Shown here piece by piece: positions 1-6,058 of a stretch of DNA of 10,406 nt; the stretch's first letter is position 1; the number at the start of each line of letters is the position of its first letter. The stretch is from Moraxellaceae bacterium (GTDB lineage: Bacteria > Pseudomonadota > Gammaproteobacteria > Pseudomonadales > Moraxellaceae): positions 1-10,406 of the forward strand of contig JASLCO010000314.1 in NCBI GenBank assembly GCA_030146505.1, given 5' to 3'. The notes beneath the pieces were generated by a model that searched no databases, was not told the origin of the DNA, and saw only the letters and a program-made list of their open reading frames with translations. The position numbers were made by a program, and so were the translations under genes.

Positions 1-747
1 CGTGGGCGACAAGACGGCGCCCACGGCCATGAAGCCGCGTTCCTTGGCCAGTTTGTCCAGTATGCCCTGCGACACACTGTCCACCTTGGCGGCATGCCCG
101 GCTGCTGCCAGCGACACGCTGATTTTCTGGTCATCACGCAGCGCCTTCACCCAGGCATCGCGCACATCGCCTTTTTTCACGGCCGCAAAAACATCCGCCG
201 TATGCAGCAGGCCCCAGACGCGATGATTGATGATGACGCGATAGCCCAGTTCGGTGCGCTCGCCAATAATCACGCGCACTTTCTCGCCTTCCTTGAAGGC
301 ATCTGACTGTGGCTTGAGGAAATCGCCCAGCCGTGCCGATGCGGCAATACGATCACGGTCATCCGCAAAAATCATCACCAGCACACGCCGCCCTGGTTCG
401 AGGGCGGCTTTCTGTTCGCGCGGCACTTCATTCCAGGGCAGGAGCAGGTCTTTGGGCAGGCCCCATTTCAGGAAAATGCCGGAATCGTTGAGGTCGGCAA
501 TTTCCAGGAAGGCGACTTCGCCCACTTCGGCCAGCGGCGTTTCCGTGGTGGCGGTGAGGCGGTCTTCGGAATCGAAATAGACAAAGACATCAAGGATGTC
601 ACCGGCTTCGCAATCCTTGGGCAGGTAGCGGCGCGGCAGCAGGATGTCGCCGGCTTCCCCGCCGTCCAGCCAGGCGCCGTGTTCGCCCAGTCGTGAAACC
701 GGAAGACGGTTGCGGGTGCCAATGAGAACGCGAGGCAGAGAGGTCAT
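1..747 (-). CDS. cvfB: CvfB-family S1 RNA-binding protein, 3' end cut by window
   Basis: An open frame of 249 codons runs on the minus strand from the ATG at 747 to the window edge with no stop. The protein begins MTSLPRVLIGTRNRLPV and looks like tandem S1/OB domains: roughly residues 1-60, then 70-130 with DLNDSGIFLKWGLPKDLLLPW, a typical CvfB/YitL stretch, then 150-220. It ends at ERGFMAVGAVLSPT, which is where the C-terminal winged-helix domain starts in this family. Family members are about 280 residues, so roughly 30 are missing. CvfB proteins bind RNA; the Staphylococcus homologue affects virulence gene expression, but the job in Gammaproteobacteria is poorly defined. The leader shows only a weak GAGACC-like ribosome site. 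A -35-like GTGACA (785-790, minus) abuts the neighbouring repeat, with no convincing -10. The family call is firm and the role here is not. Confidence 0.85.
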   Translation of the reverse strand, partial: MTSLPRVLIGTRNRLPVSRLGEHGAWLDGGEAGDILLPRRYLPKDCEAGDILDVFVYFDSEDRLTATTETPLAEVGEVAFLEIADLNDSGIFLKWGLPKDLLLPWNEVPREQKAALEPGRRVLVMIFADDRDRIAASARLGDFLKPQSDAFKEGEKVRVIIGERTELGYRVIINHRVWGLLHTADVFAAVKKGDVRDAWVKALRDDQKISVSLAAAGHAAKVDSVSQGILDKLAKERGFMAVGAVLSPT

Positions 748-793
748 GGTGGTCTCGATGCAATTGAGCGGTTGGCATACACCTTGTCACGCC

Positions 794-894
794 GTCATTT
801 CCGCGCAAGCGGGGGGATATTTAGCTTGTCCCTGTTCATGAGATTCCCGCTTATCAAGGGAATGACGGGGGATTCACGAGCGCCAGTATATAAA
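794..894. repeat. Palindromic intergenic repeat, copy A, with TATATAAA flank
   Basis: The core 794-866 begins GTCATTTCCGCG and ends GGGAATGAC. It is a degenerate version of the clean element at 6822-6900. A 19-base stretch (834-852, GTTCATGAGATTCCCGCTT) is identical to 6869-6887. Nineteen bases past the core lies GTATATAAA (886-894), at exactly the same distance as in the copy at 6822-6928. The element fills the gap between cvfB and efp. It resembles the REP-like and dRS3-like ATTCCC...GGGAAT repeats known from several proteobacteria. It carries no gene. Confidence 0.7.
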
Positions 895-901
895 CCAAAA
901 A

Positions 902-930
902 CAAAAAGGAGAGCCATGCTCTCCTTTTTG
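902..930 (-). terminator. Bidirectional intrinsic terminator after efp
   Basis: A perfect 13-base-pair stem (902-914 with 918-930) closes a 3-base loop. The GC part is GGAGAGC/GCTCTCC and the lower stem is A5 against T5. Read on the minus strand, the hairpin runs into TTTTTGTTTTTGG. It lies 19 bases past the efp stop. Because both strands end in a T-run, it could also stop transcripts coming from the cvfB side. Confidence 0.85.
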
Positions 931-948
931 TACATCAGAAACGCGAGA

Positions 949-1512
949 TCAATTGGCGCGCTTCTTGAACTCGCCGGTGCGGGTATCGATTTCGATCTTT
1001 TCACCGGTGTCGATAAAGGCGGCGACCTGCAGCTCGAAGCCGTTGTGCAGGCGCGCTGTCTTCATGACCTTGCCGGAGGTGTCGCCCTTGGCGGCCGGTT
1101 CGGTGTAGGCGATTTCACGCACGACAATGGTGGGCAGTTCCACGGAAATGGCCTTGCCTTCGTACAGCACGATTTCGCACTGCTCATCCATGCCTTCTTC
1201 GATGAAGGACAGGGCGTCACCCAGGTTTTCCTTTTCCACTTCGAACTGGTTGAACTCTTCGTCCATGAACACATACATGGGGTCAGCGAAGTAGGAGTAG
1301 CTGGCGTTCTTCTTTTCCAGGATGACCGGCTCGAACTTGTCGTCGGCCTTGTAGACGGTTTCCTGGCCCTGCCCGGTGAGCAGGTTCTTCATCTTCATCT
1401 TCACAACGGCGGCGTTACGGCCGGATTTGTTGTATTCGGCCTTGAGCACGATCATGGGCGAGTTGTTGACCATGATCACATTGCCGGCGCGGACTTCCTG
1501 GGCGATTTTCAT
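949..1512 (-). CDS. efp: Translation elongation factor P, Arg32 type
   Basis: This 187-residue protein is the usual EF-P length and contains the family stretches NLLTG, YSYFADPMYVFMD, VELPTIVVREIAYTEP, KGDTSGKVMKTARL and EIDTRTGEF. It should have an N-terminal KOW-like domain and two OB domains, and it acts at the ribosome to relieve stalling at consecutive prolines. The tip of the domain I loop reads NKSGRNAAV with Arg at residue 32. That is the residue EarP rhamnosylates in Pseudomonas and Neisseria; the E. coli type has lysine 34. The start at 1512 was chosen because the protein then begins MKIAQEVRAG like its homologues; the frame is open 26 codons further upstream without family resemblance. 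The ribosome site is weak (AGAGACGAC). A TAGAAT box (1648-1653, minus) is a possible -10 but has no clear -35. A strong terminator follows the gene. Confidence 0.97.
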   Translation of the reverse strand: MKIAQEVRAGNVIMVNNSPMIVLKAEYNKSGRNAAVVKMKMKNLLTGQGQETVYKADDKFEPVILEKKNASYSYFADPMYVFMDEEFNQFEVEKENLGDALSFIEEGMDEQCEIVLYEGKAISVELPTIVVREIAYTEPAAKGDTSGKVMKTARLHNGFELQVAAFIDTGEKIEIDTRTGEFKKRAN

Positions 1513-1692
1513 CTGTGTCGTCTCTGCTGCTTCAAACATGCGTGGAAGTTGGGCGACGCCGTGGTGCCGCTGTGGACGAGGTCCGTGCATGTTCCGGACT
1601 TCGTACCGGCCGCGGACAAACCGCCCGGGGCCGTAAAAGAGGGCGCTATTCTAGGGGCTGTTGCCGTTTGGCGCCATGTGTCGCGACAGCGC

Positions 1693-2826
1693 TTATTGAC
1701 GGCGATAAAAGCGCATCAGCCCGGTGGCAAGGTCGTCCTGGCGGGCCAGGTGCGTGCTCCAGTGTCGGGCGGGCGCTGCCAGCAGAGGCAGGTCGGCGAG
1801 CAGGGTGGCCCAGAGCTCAGGCCTGGCATCTCCCGTGTTCCAGGCGCGCATGGCCTCGGCCCAGAGCGCCGGCATGGCCACTGTCCTTTCCAGTTGCCGG
1901 ATAAAGGCCTCCAGCTTGACGAGATGGGCCTCTTCTTCCTGCGGGTAGATATGCCAGAGCAGGGGATGTCCGGCCCATTGCGCACGCACGAAAGAATCCT
2001 CGCCGCGCACGGCATTCAGGGGACAGGCCCAGAGCAGACGGTCGTAGTCCTCATGGGCGAGCAGGGGCAGCACGGCCACAGTGAGGCTGCCTTGTTCAAT
2101 GCGGTCACCGGCCCGCAAGGCCGGTACGCCGGCCCAGGCGTAGACATCCGCCAGCGCCCGGCCTTCCGGCAGCAGCAACAACGCCGGTTCGCGGTCAGCG
2201 GCGAGTGCCGTTAGCAGGCCGGCGATGGCGGGATTTTCATAGGCAAACAGCGAGACGCGGCGCTGGAAGGCGGTTGCCTCCGGCACGCCGATACGCTGCC
2301 AGAAAGCCGCTTCGGCGGCAGAGTCCATCTGGAAGCGGTCGCGGTGCGAGAGCAGTGCATCCTCTCTCGGCAAGCCGCCGGTATGCGCCGTAAAGCCGGG
2401 AAACCAGAAGTGCTTGGGCAGGCCGGTGGCCGGATGCGGCGAGGCGAGGCCATGGCAGTCCTCCACCCAGTCTTCGGCGGAAAGGTATTCCAGGTTCAGC
2501 CAGACCGGTGCCTGTGGCTTGCTGGCCATGGCGACAATGAAAGCGGGTGGCAGCTCGCAGGCAAAGGCTTCAATCACCAGATCGCCGGGCGTTGCGTCTT
2601 CGGCGGCATCGTCACGCCAGTGCCGCACTTTGAGGCCATCAAAAATCTGGGCGCGCGCGCGGACATCCAGCCCCGGGGCCAGCCGTGCAAACACGGCCAG
2701 ATCGTCCACCCACAGCGTCACTGCCACGCCGTGCTCGCGCTGCAGCTGGCGCGCCAGCCGCCAGCACACGCCGATATCACCGTAGTTGTCGATGACGCGG
2801 CAGAAAAGATCGCAGGAAACGCTCAT
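1693..2826 (-). CDS. earP: EarP, EF-P arginine-32 rhamnosyltransferase
   Basis: This 377-residue protein (formerly DUF2331) moves rhamnose from dTDP-L-rhamnose to Arg32 of EF-P in an inverting GT-B reaction in the cytoplasm. The N-terminal stretch FCRVIDNYGDIGVCWRLARQ carries Asp13 and Asp17, matching the positions reported as important in the Pseudomonas enzyme. LNLEYLSAEDW follows at about 111-120. RGEDSFVRAQWAGHP at about 274-288 holds Glu276, the counterpart of the conserved donor-site glutamate, and WHIYPQEEEAHLVKLEAF follows. The start at 2826 puts DNYGD in the family register; a 21-residue upstream extension is open but lacks similarity. The gene lies 180 bases upstream of efp on the same strand, a known pairing. 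No dTDP-rhamnose synthesis genes are in the window. Confidence 0.95.
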   Translation of the reverse strand: MSVSCDLFCRVIDNYGDIGVCWRLARQLQREHGVAVTLWVDDLAVFARLAPGLDVRARAQIFDGLKVRHWRDDAAEDATPGDLVIEAFACELPPAFIVAMASKPQAPVWLNLEYLSAEDWVEDCHGLASPHPATGLPKHFWFPGFTAHTGGLPREDALLSHRDRFQMDSAAEAAFWQRIGVPEATAFQRRVSLFAYENPAIAGLLTALAADREPALLLLPEGRALADVYAWAGVPALRAGDRIEQGSLTVAVLPLLAHEDYDRLLWACPLNAVRGEDSFVRAQWAGHPLLWHIYPQEEEAHLVKLEAFIRQLERTVAMPALWAEAMRAWNTGDARPELWATLLADLPLLAAPARHWSTHLARQDDLATGLMRFYRRQ

Positions 2827-2855
2827 GGGAGTTGTCGCAGAAAATGCCTGTGCGC

Positions 2856-2877
2856 ATGGTAGCAGGCCGGTGCCTGC
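2856..2877 (-). promoter_or_regulatory. Possible extended -10 and inverted repeat upstream of earP
   Basis: On the minus strand TGCTACCAT (2864-2856) fits an extended -10, about 30 bases before the earP start. No good -35 is seen at 16-18 bases. The spacer side overlaps an inverted repeat, GCAGGC (2862-2867) and GCCTGC (2872-2877), separated by 4 bases, which could be an operator or chance. The 139-base gap between earP and the divergent lipoprotein gene must hold both promoters. Confidence 0.25.
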
Positions 2878-2965
2878 CATTGCGGTCAATACGTATGTTC
2901 GGGTCTGGCCATGGCTGCTAGAGTCCGCGCTCCCCTGTCACTGACCAGAATGCAAAGGACTTGCT

Positions 2966-4162
2966 GTGCGCCTTTCTTGCTCTTTTTTTCTGCCGGTTCT
3001 GCTTTCTCTTTTTCTGGTGGCCTGCGGCGGGGGCGGTGGTGAGATGGCTGCCACAAAGCCTGCCGCAACGCTGGCAGAAGGGCTCAGCTGGGTGGATGTG
3101 CAGGACGGCAGTGGCAATACCGTGATGCAGCATCGCTATGCAGCGGGGGCGACAGCAAACGAAGAGTGGGTGACGACGACGCAATATGCCGGCTATGACG
3201 GCGTGTGGGGGACGGCAGATGACTGGCGCACGGCCGTGACCCGCTGTCGCTACCAGGGGGATGCGCCCACCAGTCCCCTGGGCTTTGGTCCTTCGCTGTT
3301 CCTTGGGGTGGCTCCCTCCCTTTGCGCAACTCGCCATGCGCTGGCGGGAACGGTGCAGGCGTGGATTTCCGGCGGGGCTCTGCCCGACAGCCTGCTTGAC
3401 CATTTCCGTCCTGAAACGGCCACGGCGGACGATGTCCGTTTCAATGGCGAGCAAGGCTGGCAGCCTTATCTGAACACCGGTGATTTCATTCCCATTCTGG
3501 CCGGGCTGAATGGTGGGGTGCCGGTGGCAGAGGATTACAGCATGCAGGCCAGTGTTGTCGGCATGCGCCTGTGCCGCGGAAATTGCGTGGCCACGGGAAC
3601 CGAAGCCTCGCTGCCGGTTGCGTGCAACAGTACTTGCTGGATAGCACCGTCTCCCCTCAGTGATGGCCTAATCATCACGCTGGATCCGTATTTTTGCGGG
3701 GCTACGATGGTGGCGGTTTACGACGGTGTCCGTGCGCAGGTCCTGAGCAGTGCCGGTCGCCCGGACAAGGTGATTTACAGCCCCGCGCTGGATAATCCCG
3801 TTTGTTATGTCAGCAGCTATGACCGTTATCGCTATGACGACGCGGGGCGCCTGGTGGGAACGGAAACCTATGACAATGCCGGCAGCGATGGCATCTGGCT
3901 GAACGATGATGACGGGCGCAGCACCTATCTCCGCCAGGAGTGGCTCGATGATGGCTATCTGCAGGTGCTCTACAGTGGCGCGGGTGAAGATGGCGTGTGG
4001 GAAAGCGTTGATGATGCCATTGGCTCTACGCAGCGCATCGAGTTCGGTGCGGACGGTCGGCTTGCCAGGGCCACGCAATGCACGGACCCTGGTGCCGACC
4101 TGGCCTGGCAGACCGCCGATGATGCCTGCCGCGTGATGATCTTCCATTACGGCGATGACTGA
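2966..4162 (+). CDS. Secreted lipoprotein with GxDGxW-DD and YD-like repeats
   Basis: This 398-residue protein starts at a GTG with AAAGGA (2954-2959) six bases ahead. It opens with a lipoprotein signal peptide: MRLSCSFFLPVLLSLFLVAC, with lipobox LVAC and Cys20, followed by a glycine run. It should be lipidated and held in the envelope, most likely the outer membrane, since +2 is Gly. Four related 13-residue blocks occur: AGYDGVWGTADDW (75-87), AGSDGIWLNDDDG (305-317), AGEDGVWESVDDA (339-351) and PGADLAWQTADDA (375-387). The last three are 34-36 residues apart and alternate with RHS/YD-like pieces such as YDDAGRLVG (290-298) and FGADGRLAR (360-368). The middle part holds several cysteines, including RLCRGNCV and CNSTC. 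I recognise no enzyme motif. The Asp-rich blocks suggest metal binding, perhaps calcium; that is inference. Confidence 0.8.
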   Translation: MRLSCSFFLPVLLSLFLVACGGGGGEMAATKPAATLAEGLSWVDVQDGSGNTVMQHRYAAGATANEEWVTTTQYAGYDGVWGTADDWRTAVTRCRYQGDAPTSPLGFGPSLFLGVAPSLCATRHALAGTVQAWISGGALPDSLLDHFRPETATADDVRFNGEQGWQPYLNTGDFIPILAGLNGGVPVAEDYSMQASVVGMRLCRGNCVATGTEASLPVACNSTCWIAPSPLSDGLIITLDPYFCGATMVAVYDGVRAQVLSSAGRPDKVIYSPALDNPVCYVSSYDRYRYDDAGRLVGTETYDNAGSDGIWLNDDDGRSTYLRQEWLDDGYLQVLYSGAGEDGVWESVDDAIGSTQRIEFGADGRLARATQCTDPGADLAWQTADDACRVMIFHYGDD

Positions 4163-4212
4163 CGGGCATTGGCCTTCATGCCGGAGACACCAGTGACTGG
4201 CCCCTCCGGGCC

Positions 4213-4240
4213 TTGTCATTCCGGCGCAGGCCAATAAGCT
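4213..4240 (+). promoter_or_regulatory. Possible sigma70-type promoter for the acyltransferase gene
   Basis: TTGTCA (4213-4218) matches the -35 consensus at five of six bases, and TAAGCT (4235-4240) is a weak -10 sixteen bases on. The start codon follows about 30 bases later. The -35 lies mostly inside the half repeat that begins at 4215. This is a weak call made from two hexamers only. Confidence 0.25.
4215..4232. repeat. Half copy of the intergenic palindromic repeat
   Basis: GTCATTCCGGCGCAGGCC is one arm of the repeat family seen at 794, 6657 and 6822, in the GGCG variant. The opposite arm is not found nearby, so this looks like a decayed or partial copy in the gap between the lipoprotein and acyltransferase genes. 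Confidence 0.5.
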
Positions 4241-4271
4241 TCGGGCAGACCTCGTCCAGAAGGAAAATCCC

Positions 4272-5186
4272 GTGCTGCGATTCCTGCCCACGCCCGTCAA
4301 GGGCGCCCTTGCCGGCCTGCTGATGTGCCTCAACACCATTTTCTGGTGCACGCCGCTGTTTGCCCTCACCTTCGTGAAAGTCTTGCTGCCATTCCGGGCG
4401 GCGCAACGTTTCATCCGCGACATCATGCATGCCATTGCCAGTTGCTGGATTGCCGTGAACGGCTGGTGGATGCATGCGGTGCAGAATATCCGCTGGGATG
4501 TGAAAGGCCTGCAGGACATGGACATGCAGCATTCCTATCTCGTCACCAGCAACCACCAGAGCTGGGTGGACATCTTTGCCCTGCAATACCAGTTCAATAA
4601 CCGCATCCCCATGCTCAAGTTCTTCCTCAAGAAGGAGCTGATCTGGGTGCCGGTGATTGGCCTGGCCTGGTGGGCGCTGGAATTTCCCTTCATGAAGCGC
4701 TACAGCAAGGAGTTCCTGGCGAAGCATCCCGAGAAAAAAGGCCAGGACCTCATCACCACGCGCCGCGCCTGCGAGCGTTTCAAGACCAATCCGGTGTCGG
4801 TGTTCAACTTCCTGGAAGGCACGCGCTTCACGCCGGAAAAGCATGCACAGCAGAAATCGCCGTTCAAATATCTGCTCAAGCCCAAGGCCGGCGGCATTGC
4901 CTTCGTGCTGGATGCCATGGGGGAGCAGCTCAAGGCGCTGGTGAATGTCACCGTGCATTATCCGGACGGGCGCCCGACGCTGTGGAGCCTGCTCTCGGGC
5001 CAGGTGGGCAAGATCGTCGTGCGCATCGAGAAGATGGACATTCCGGCGCAGTTCATCGGCCGCAATTACGACCAGGATGAAAACTACCGCGCGGCTTTCC
5101 AGCAGTGGGTGAACCAGCTCTGGCTGGACAAGGATGCGCTGCTGGCCGAACTGCATCGCGCCGACACGGTGCGCGCTGCCTCCTGA
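4272..5186 (+). CDS. PlsC-family membrane acyltransferase, YihG-like
   Basis: This 304-residue protein has the four blocks of the glycerophosphate/lysophosphatidate acyltransferase family. They are NHQSWVD (94-100) with catalytic His95 and Asp100, FLKKELIWVPVIG (118-130), FLEGTRF (180-186) with the EGTR substrate-binding residues, and LVNVTVHYP (223-231). A hydrophobic stretch at about 10-40 should anchor it in the inner membrane. Length and NHQSWVD fit the YihG-type branch, which acylates lysophospholipid and shifts membrane acyl composition, rather than the shorter PlsC. The GTG start has AGAAGGA (4258-4264) seven bases ahead. A stem-loop terminator follows within about 20 bases, so it is probably its own unit, or the end of one with the lipoprotein gene 109 bases upstream. 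The acyl donor and exact acceptor cannot be read from sequence. Confidence 0.9.
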   Translation: MLRFLPTPVKGALAGLLMCLNTIFWCTPLFALTFVKVLLPFRAAQRFIRDIMHAIASCWIAVNGWWMHAVQNIRWDVKGLQDMDMQHSYLVTSNHQSWVDIFALQYQFNNRIPMLKFFLKKELIWVPVIGLAWWALEFPFMKRYSKEFLAKHPEKKGQDLITTRRACERFKTNPVSVFNFLEGTRFTPEKHAQQKSPFKYLLKPKAGGIAFVLDAMGEQLKALVNVTVHYPDGRPTLWSLLSGQVGKIVVRIEKMDIPAQFIGRNYDQDENYRAAFQQWVNQLWLDKDALLAELHRADTVRAAS

Positions 5187-5206
5187 CGTCCTGCCTTCCG
5201 GCATCC

Positions 5207-5240
5207 ACGGCCCGGCAAGACGCCGGGCCGTTTCATCTTT
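5207..5240 (+). terminator. Intrinsic terminator after the acyltransferase gene
   Basis: ACGGCCCGGC (5207-5216) pairs perfectly with GCCGGGCCGT (5222-5231) across a 5-base loop, and the stem runs into TTTCATCTTT. It begins 20 bases after the stop codon. The T-tract is interrupted, so efficiency may be moderate. Confidence 0.75.
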
Positions 5241-5248
5241 GCGGCCAG

Positions 5249-5299
5249 TGACGGGCGTTTTTCCCGTCATTGCTGTGGTTGCCGGCCTTGTCTTAGCCT
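5249..5299 (+). promoter_or_regulatory. Palindrome and possible promoter of the 5336-6484 operon
   Basis: A 7-base-pair inverted repeat, TGACGGG (5249-5255) and CCCGTCA (5263-5269), with a T-rich 7-base centre directly abuts a -35-like TTGCTG (5270-5275). Eighteen bases on is TAGCCT (5294-5299), a weak -10. The position would suit an operator. The same bases could instead be a second small hairpin behind the upstream terminator. Confidence 0.3.
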
Positions 5300-5335
5300 G
5301 CGGTCCCTTCAGATTCGAGCCGGGAGGCCGCAGCC

Positions 5336-6046
5336 GTGTCCGCAATCCATATCGGCGTCCGCAACTCCGAAGCCCTGCGCCGGGATGTCGACATCTTCAT
5401 CAGCAACATCCGGGCGGGCAGCCGCGAAGACCAGATTCCCCTGCTGGTCACCGTGATGGAGCGCTTCCTCGACGAGGCGCTGGACAAGCTGATACTGGGC
5501 GCGGCCCAGGCCATGAAGCTGGAAGGGCTGTCGCGCAAGGTGGTGGATGTGACCGTGGCCACCACCAAGGCCACCTGCCACATGCTGTCCGCGCGCGTGT
5601 TGCGCAAGATGAAAAACGGTGATGTGCGCGAGCTGGCGGAATACATGGATGTGCTGCGCAAGCGCCGCACTGATGTGAATGGCCAGCCTGTCACCTTCAC
5701 CGGCATTCCCGTGAGTGCGGCACTGATGGCAGAGCTTGATGTGCTGTCGGACCTGATACGGCGGGAGCCGGCGCAGCCGCATGTGGCGGCGCTGGTCGGC
5801 GTGATCCGCGGCCTCATGGATGCCGTCGTCGAGCATCTTTACGTGAACACCCTGCATACGCTGAATTTCGGCTCCTTCGCCAGCAAGATGGTGGACATGG
5901 CCTATCACACCGTGCACAAGGCGGCGCATGCGCTGGTCGATCGCGTCATCCCGAAGCTGTCGGACGAGCAGGTGCGGGCCGCCATCGACTTCTGCTACAG
6001 CCTGGTCATTCCGCCTGAAGGCGAACCGTTGCCGGCCGCCGCCTGA
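5336..6046 (+). CDS. Unrecognised helical protein made of two duplicated halves
   Basis: I do not recognise this 236-residue protein. The GTG start at 5336 has a strong GGGAGG (5322-5327) eight bases ahead. There is no signal peptide or clear membrane helix; the sequence looks all-helical and cytoplasmic. Residues 7-107 align with 123-223 without a single gap at an offset of 116. I count 24 identities, including D46/D162, K68/K184, V70-D71/V186-D187, T76/T192, H82/H198, R87-V88/R203-V204, K91/K207 and V97-R98/V213-R214. The protein is therefore two copies of a domain of about 100 residues with the shared pattern KxVD...T...HxLxxRVxxK. The tail (225-236) is Pro/Ala-rich. Twelve bases separate it from the ferritin-like gene, so the two are surely co-transcribed. 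Function is unknown; the conserved Asp and His could bind metal or just be structural. Confidence 0.8.
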   Translation: MSAIHIGVRNSEALRRDVDIFISNIRAGSREDQIPLLVTVMERFLDEALDKLILGAAQAMKLEGLSRKVVDVTVATTKATCHMLSARVLRKMKNGDVRELAEYMDVLRKRRTDVNGQPVTFTGIPVSAALMAELDVLSDLIRREPAQPHVAALVGVIRGLMDAVVEHLYVNTLHTLNFGSFASKMVDMAYHTVHKAAHALVDRVIPKLSDEQVRAAIDFCYSLVIPPEGEPLPAAA

Positions 6047-6058
6047 GAGGAGGGCGCC

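Noticed and set aside
1513..1590. 26-codon upstream extension of efp
   Set aside because: The extra residues do not resemble EF-P, and the ATG at 1512 gives the normal 187-residue protein with Arg at position 32.
772..2214. 480-codon plus-strand open frame
   Set aside because: It lies opposite efp and most of earP, which are certain genes. Its protein is a low-information His/Gly/Val-rich mirror with no family motif, and its first part reads through the repeat and terminator.
2827..2889. 21-codon upstream extension of earP
   Set aside because: It would run through the proposed promoter and inverted repeat; the ATG at 2826 gives the family's N-terminal register with Asp13/Asp17.
3668..4525. 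285-codon minus-strand open frame over the lipoprotein's 3' half
   Set aside because: The plus-strand gene has a lipobox, a ribosome site and internal protein repeats. This frame has none, and it crosses into the acyltransferase gene.
4176..5345. 389-codon minus-strand open frame
   Set aside because: It covers the acyltransferase gene, whose four catalytic blocks are unambiguous. The ends of this frame run through a terminator hairpin and a repeat arm.
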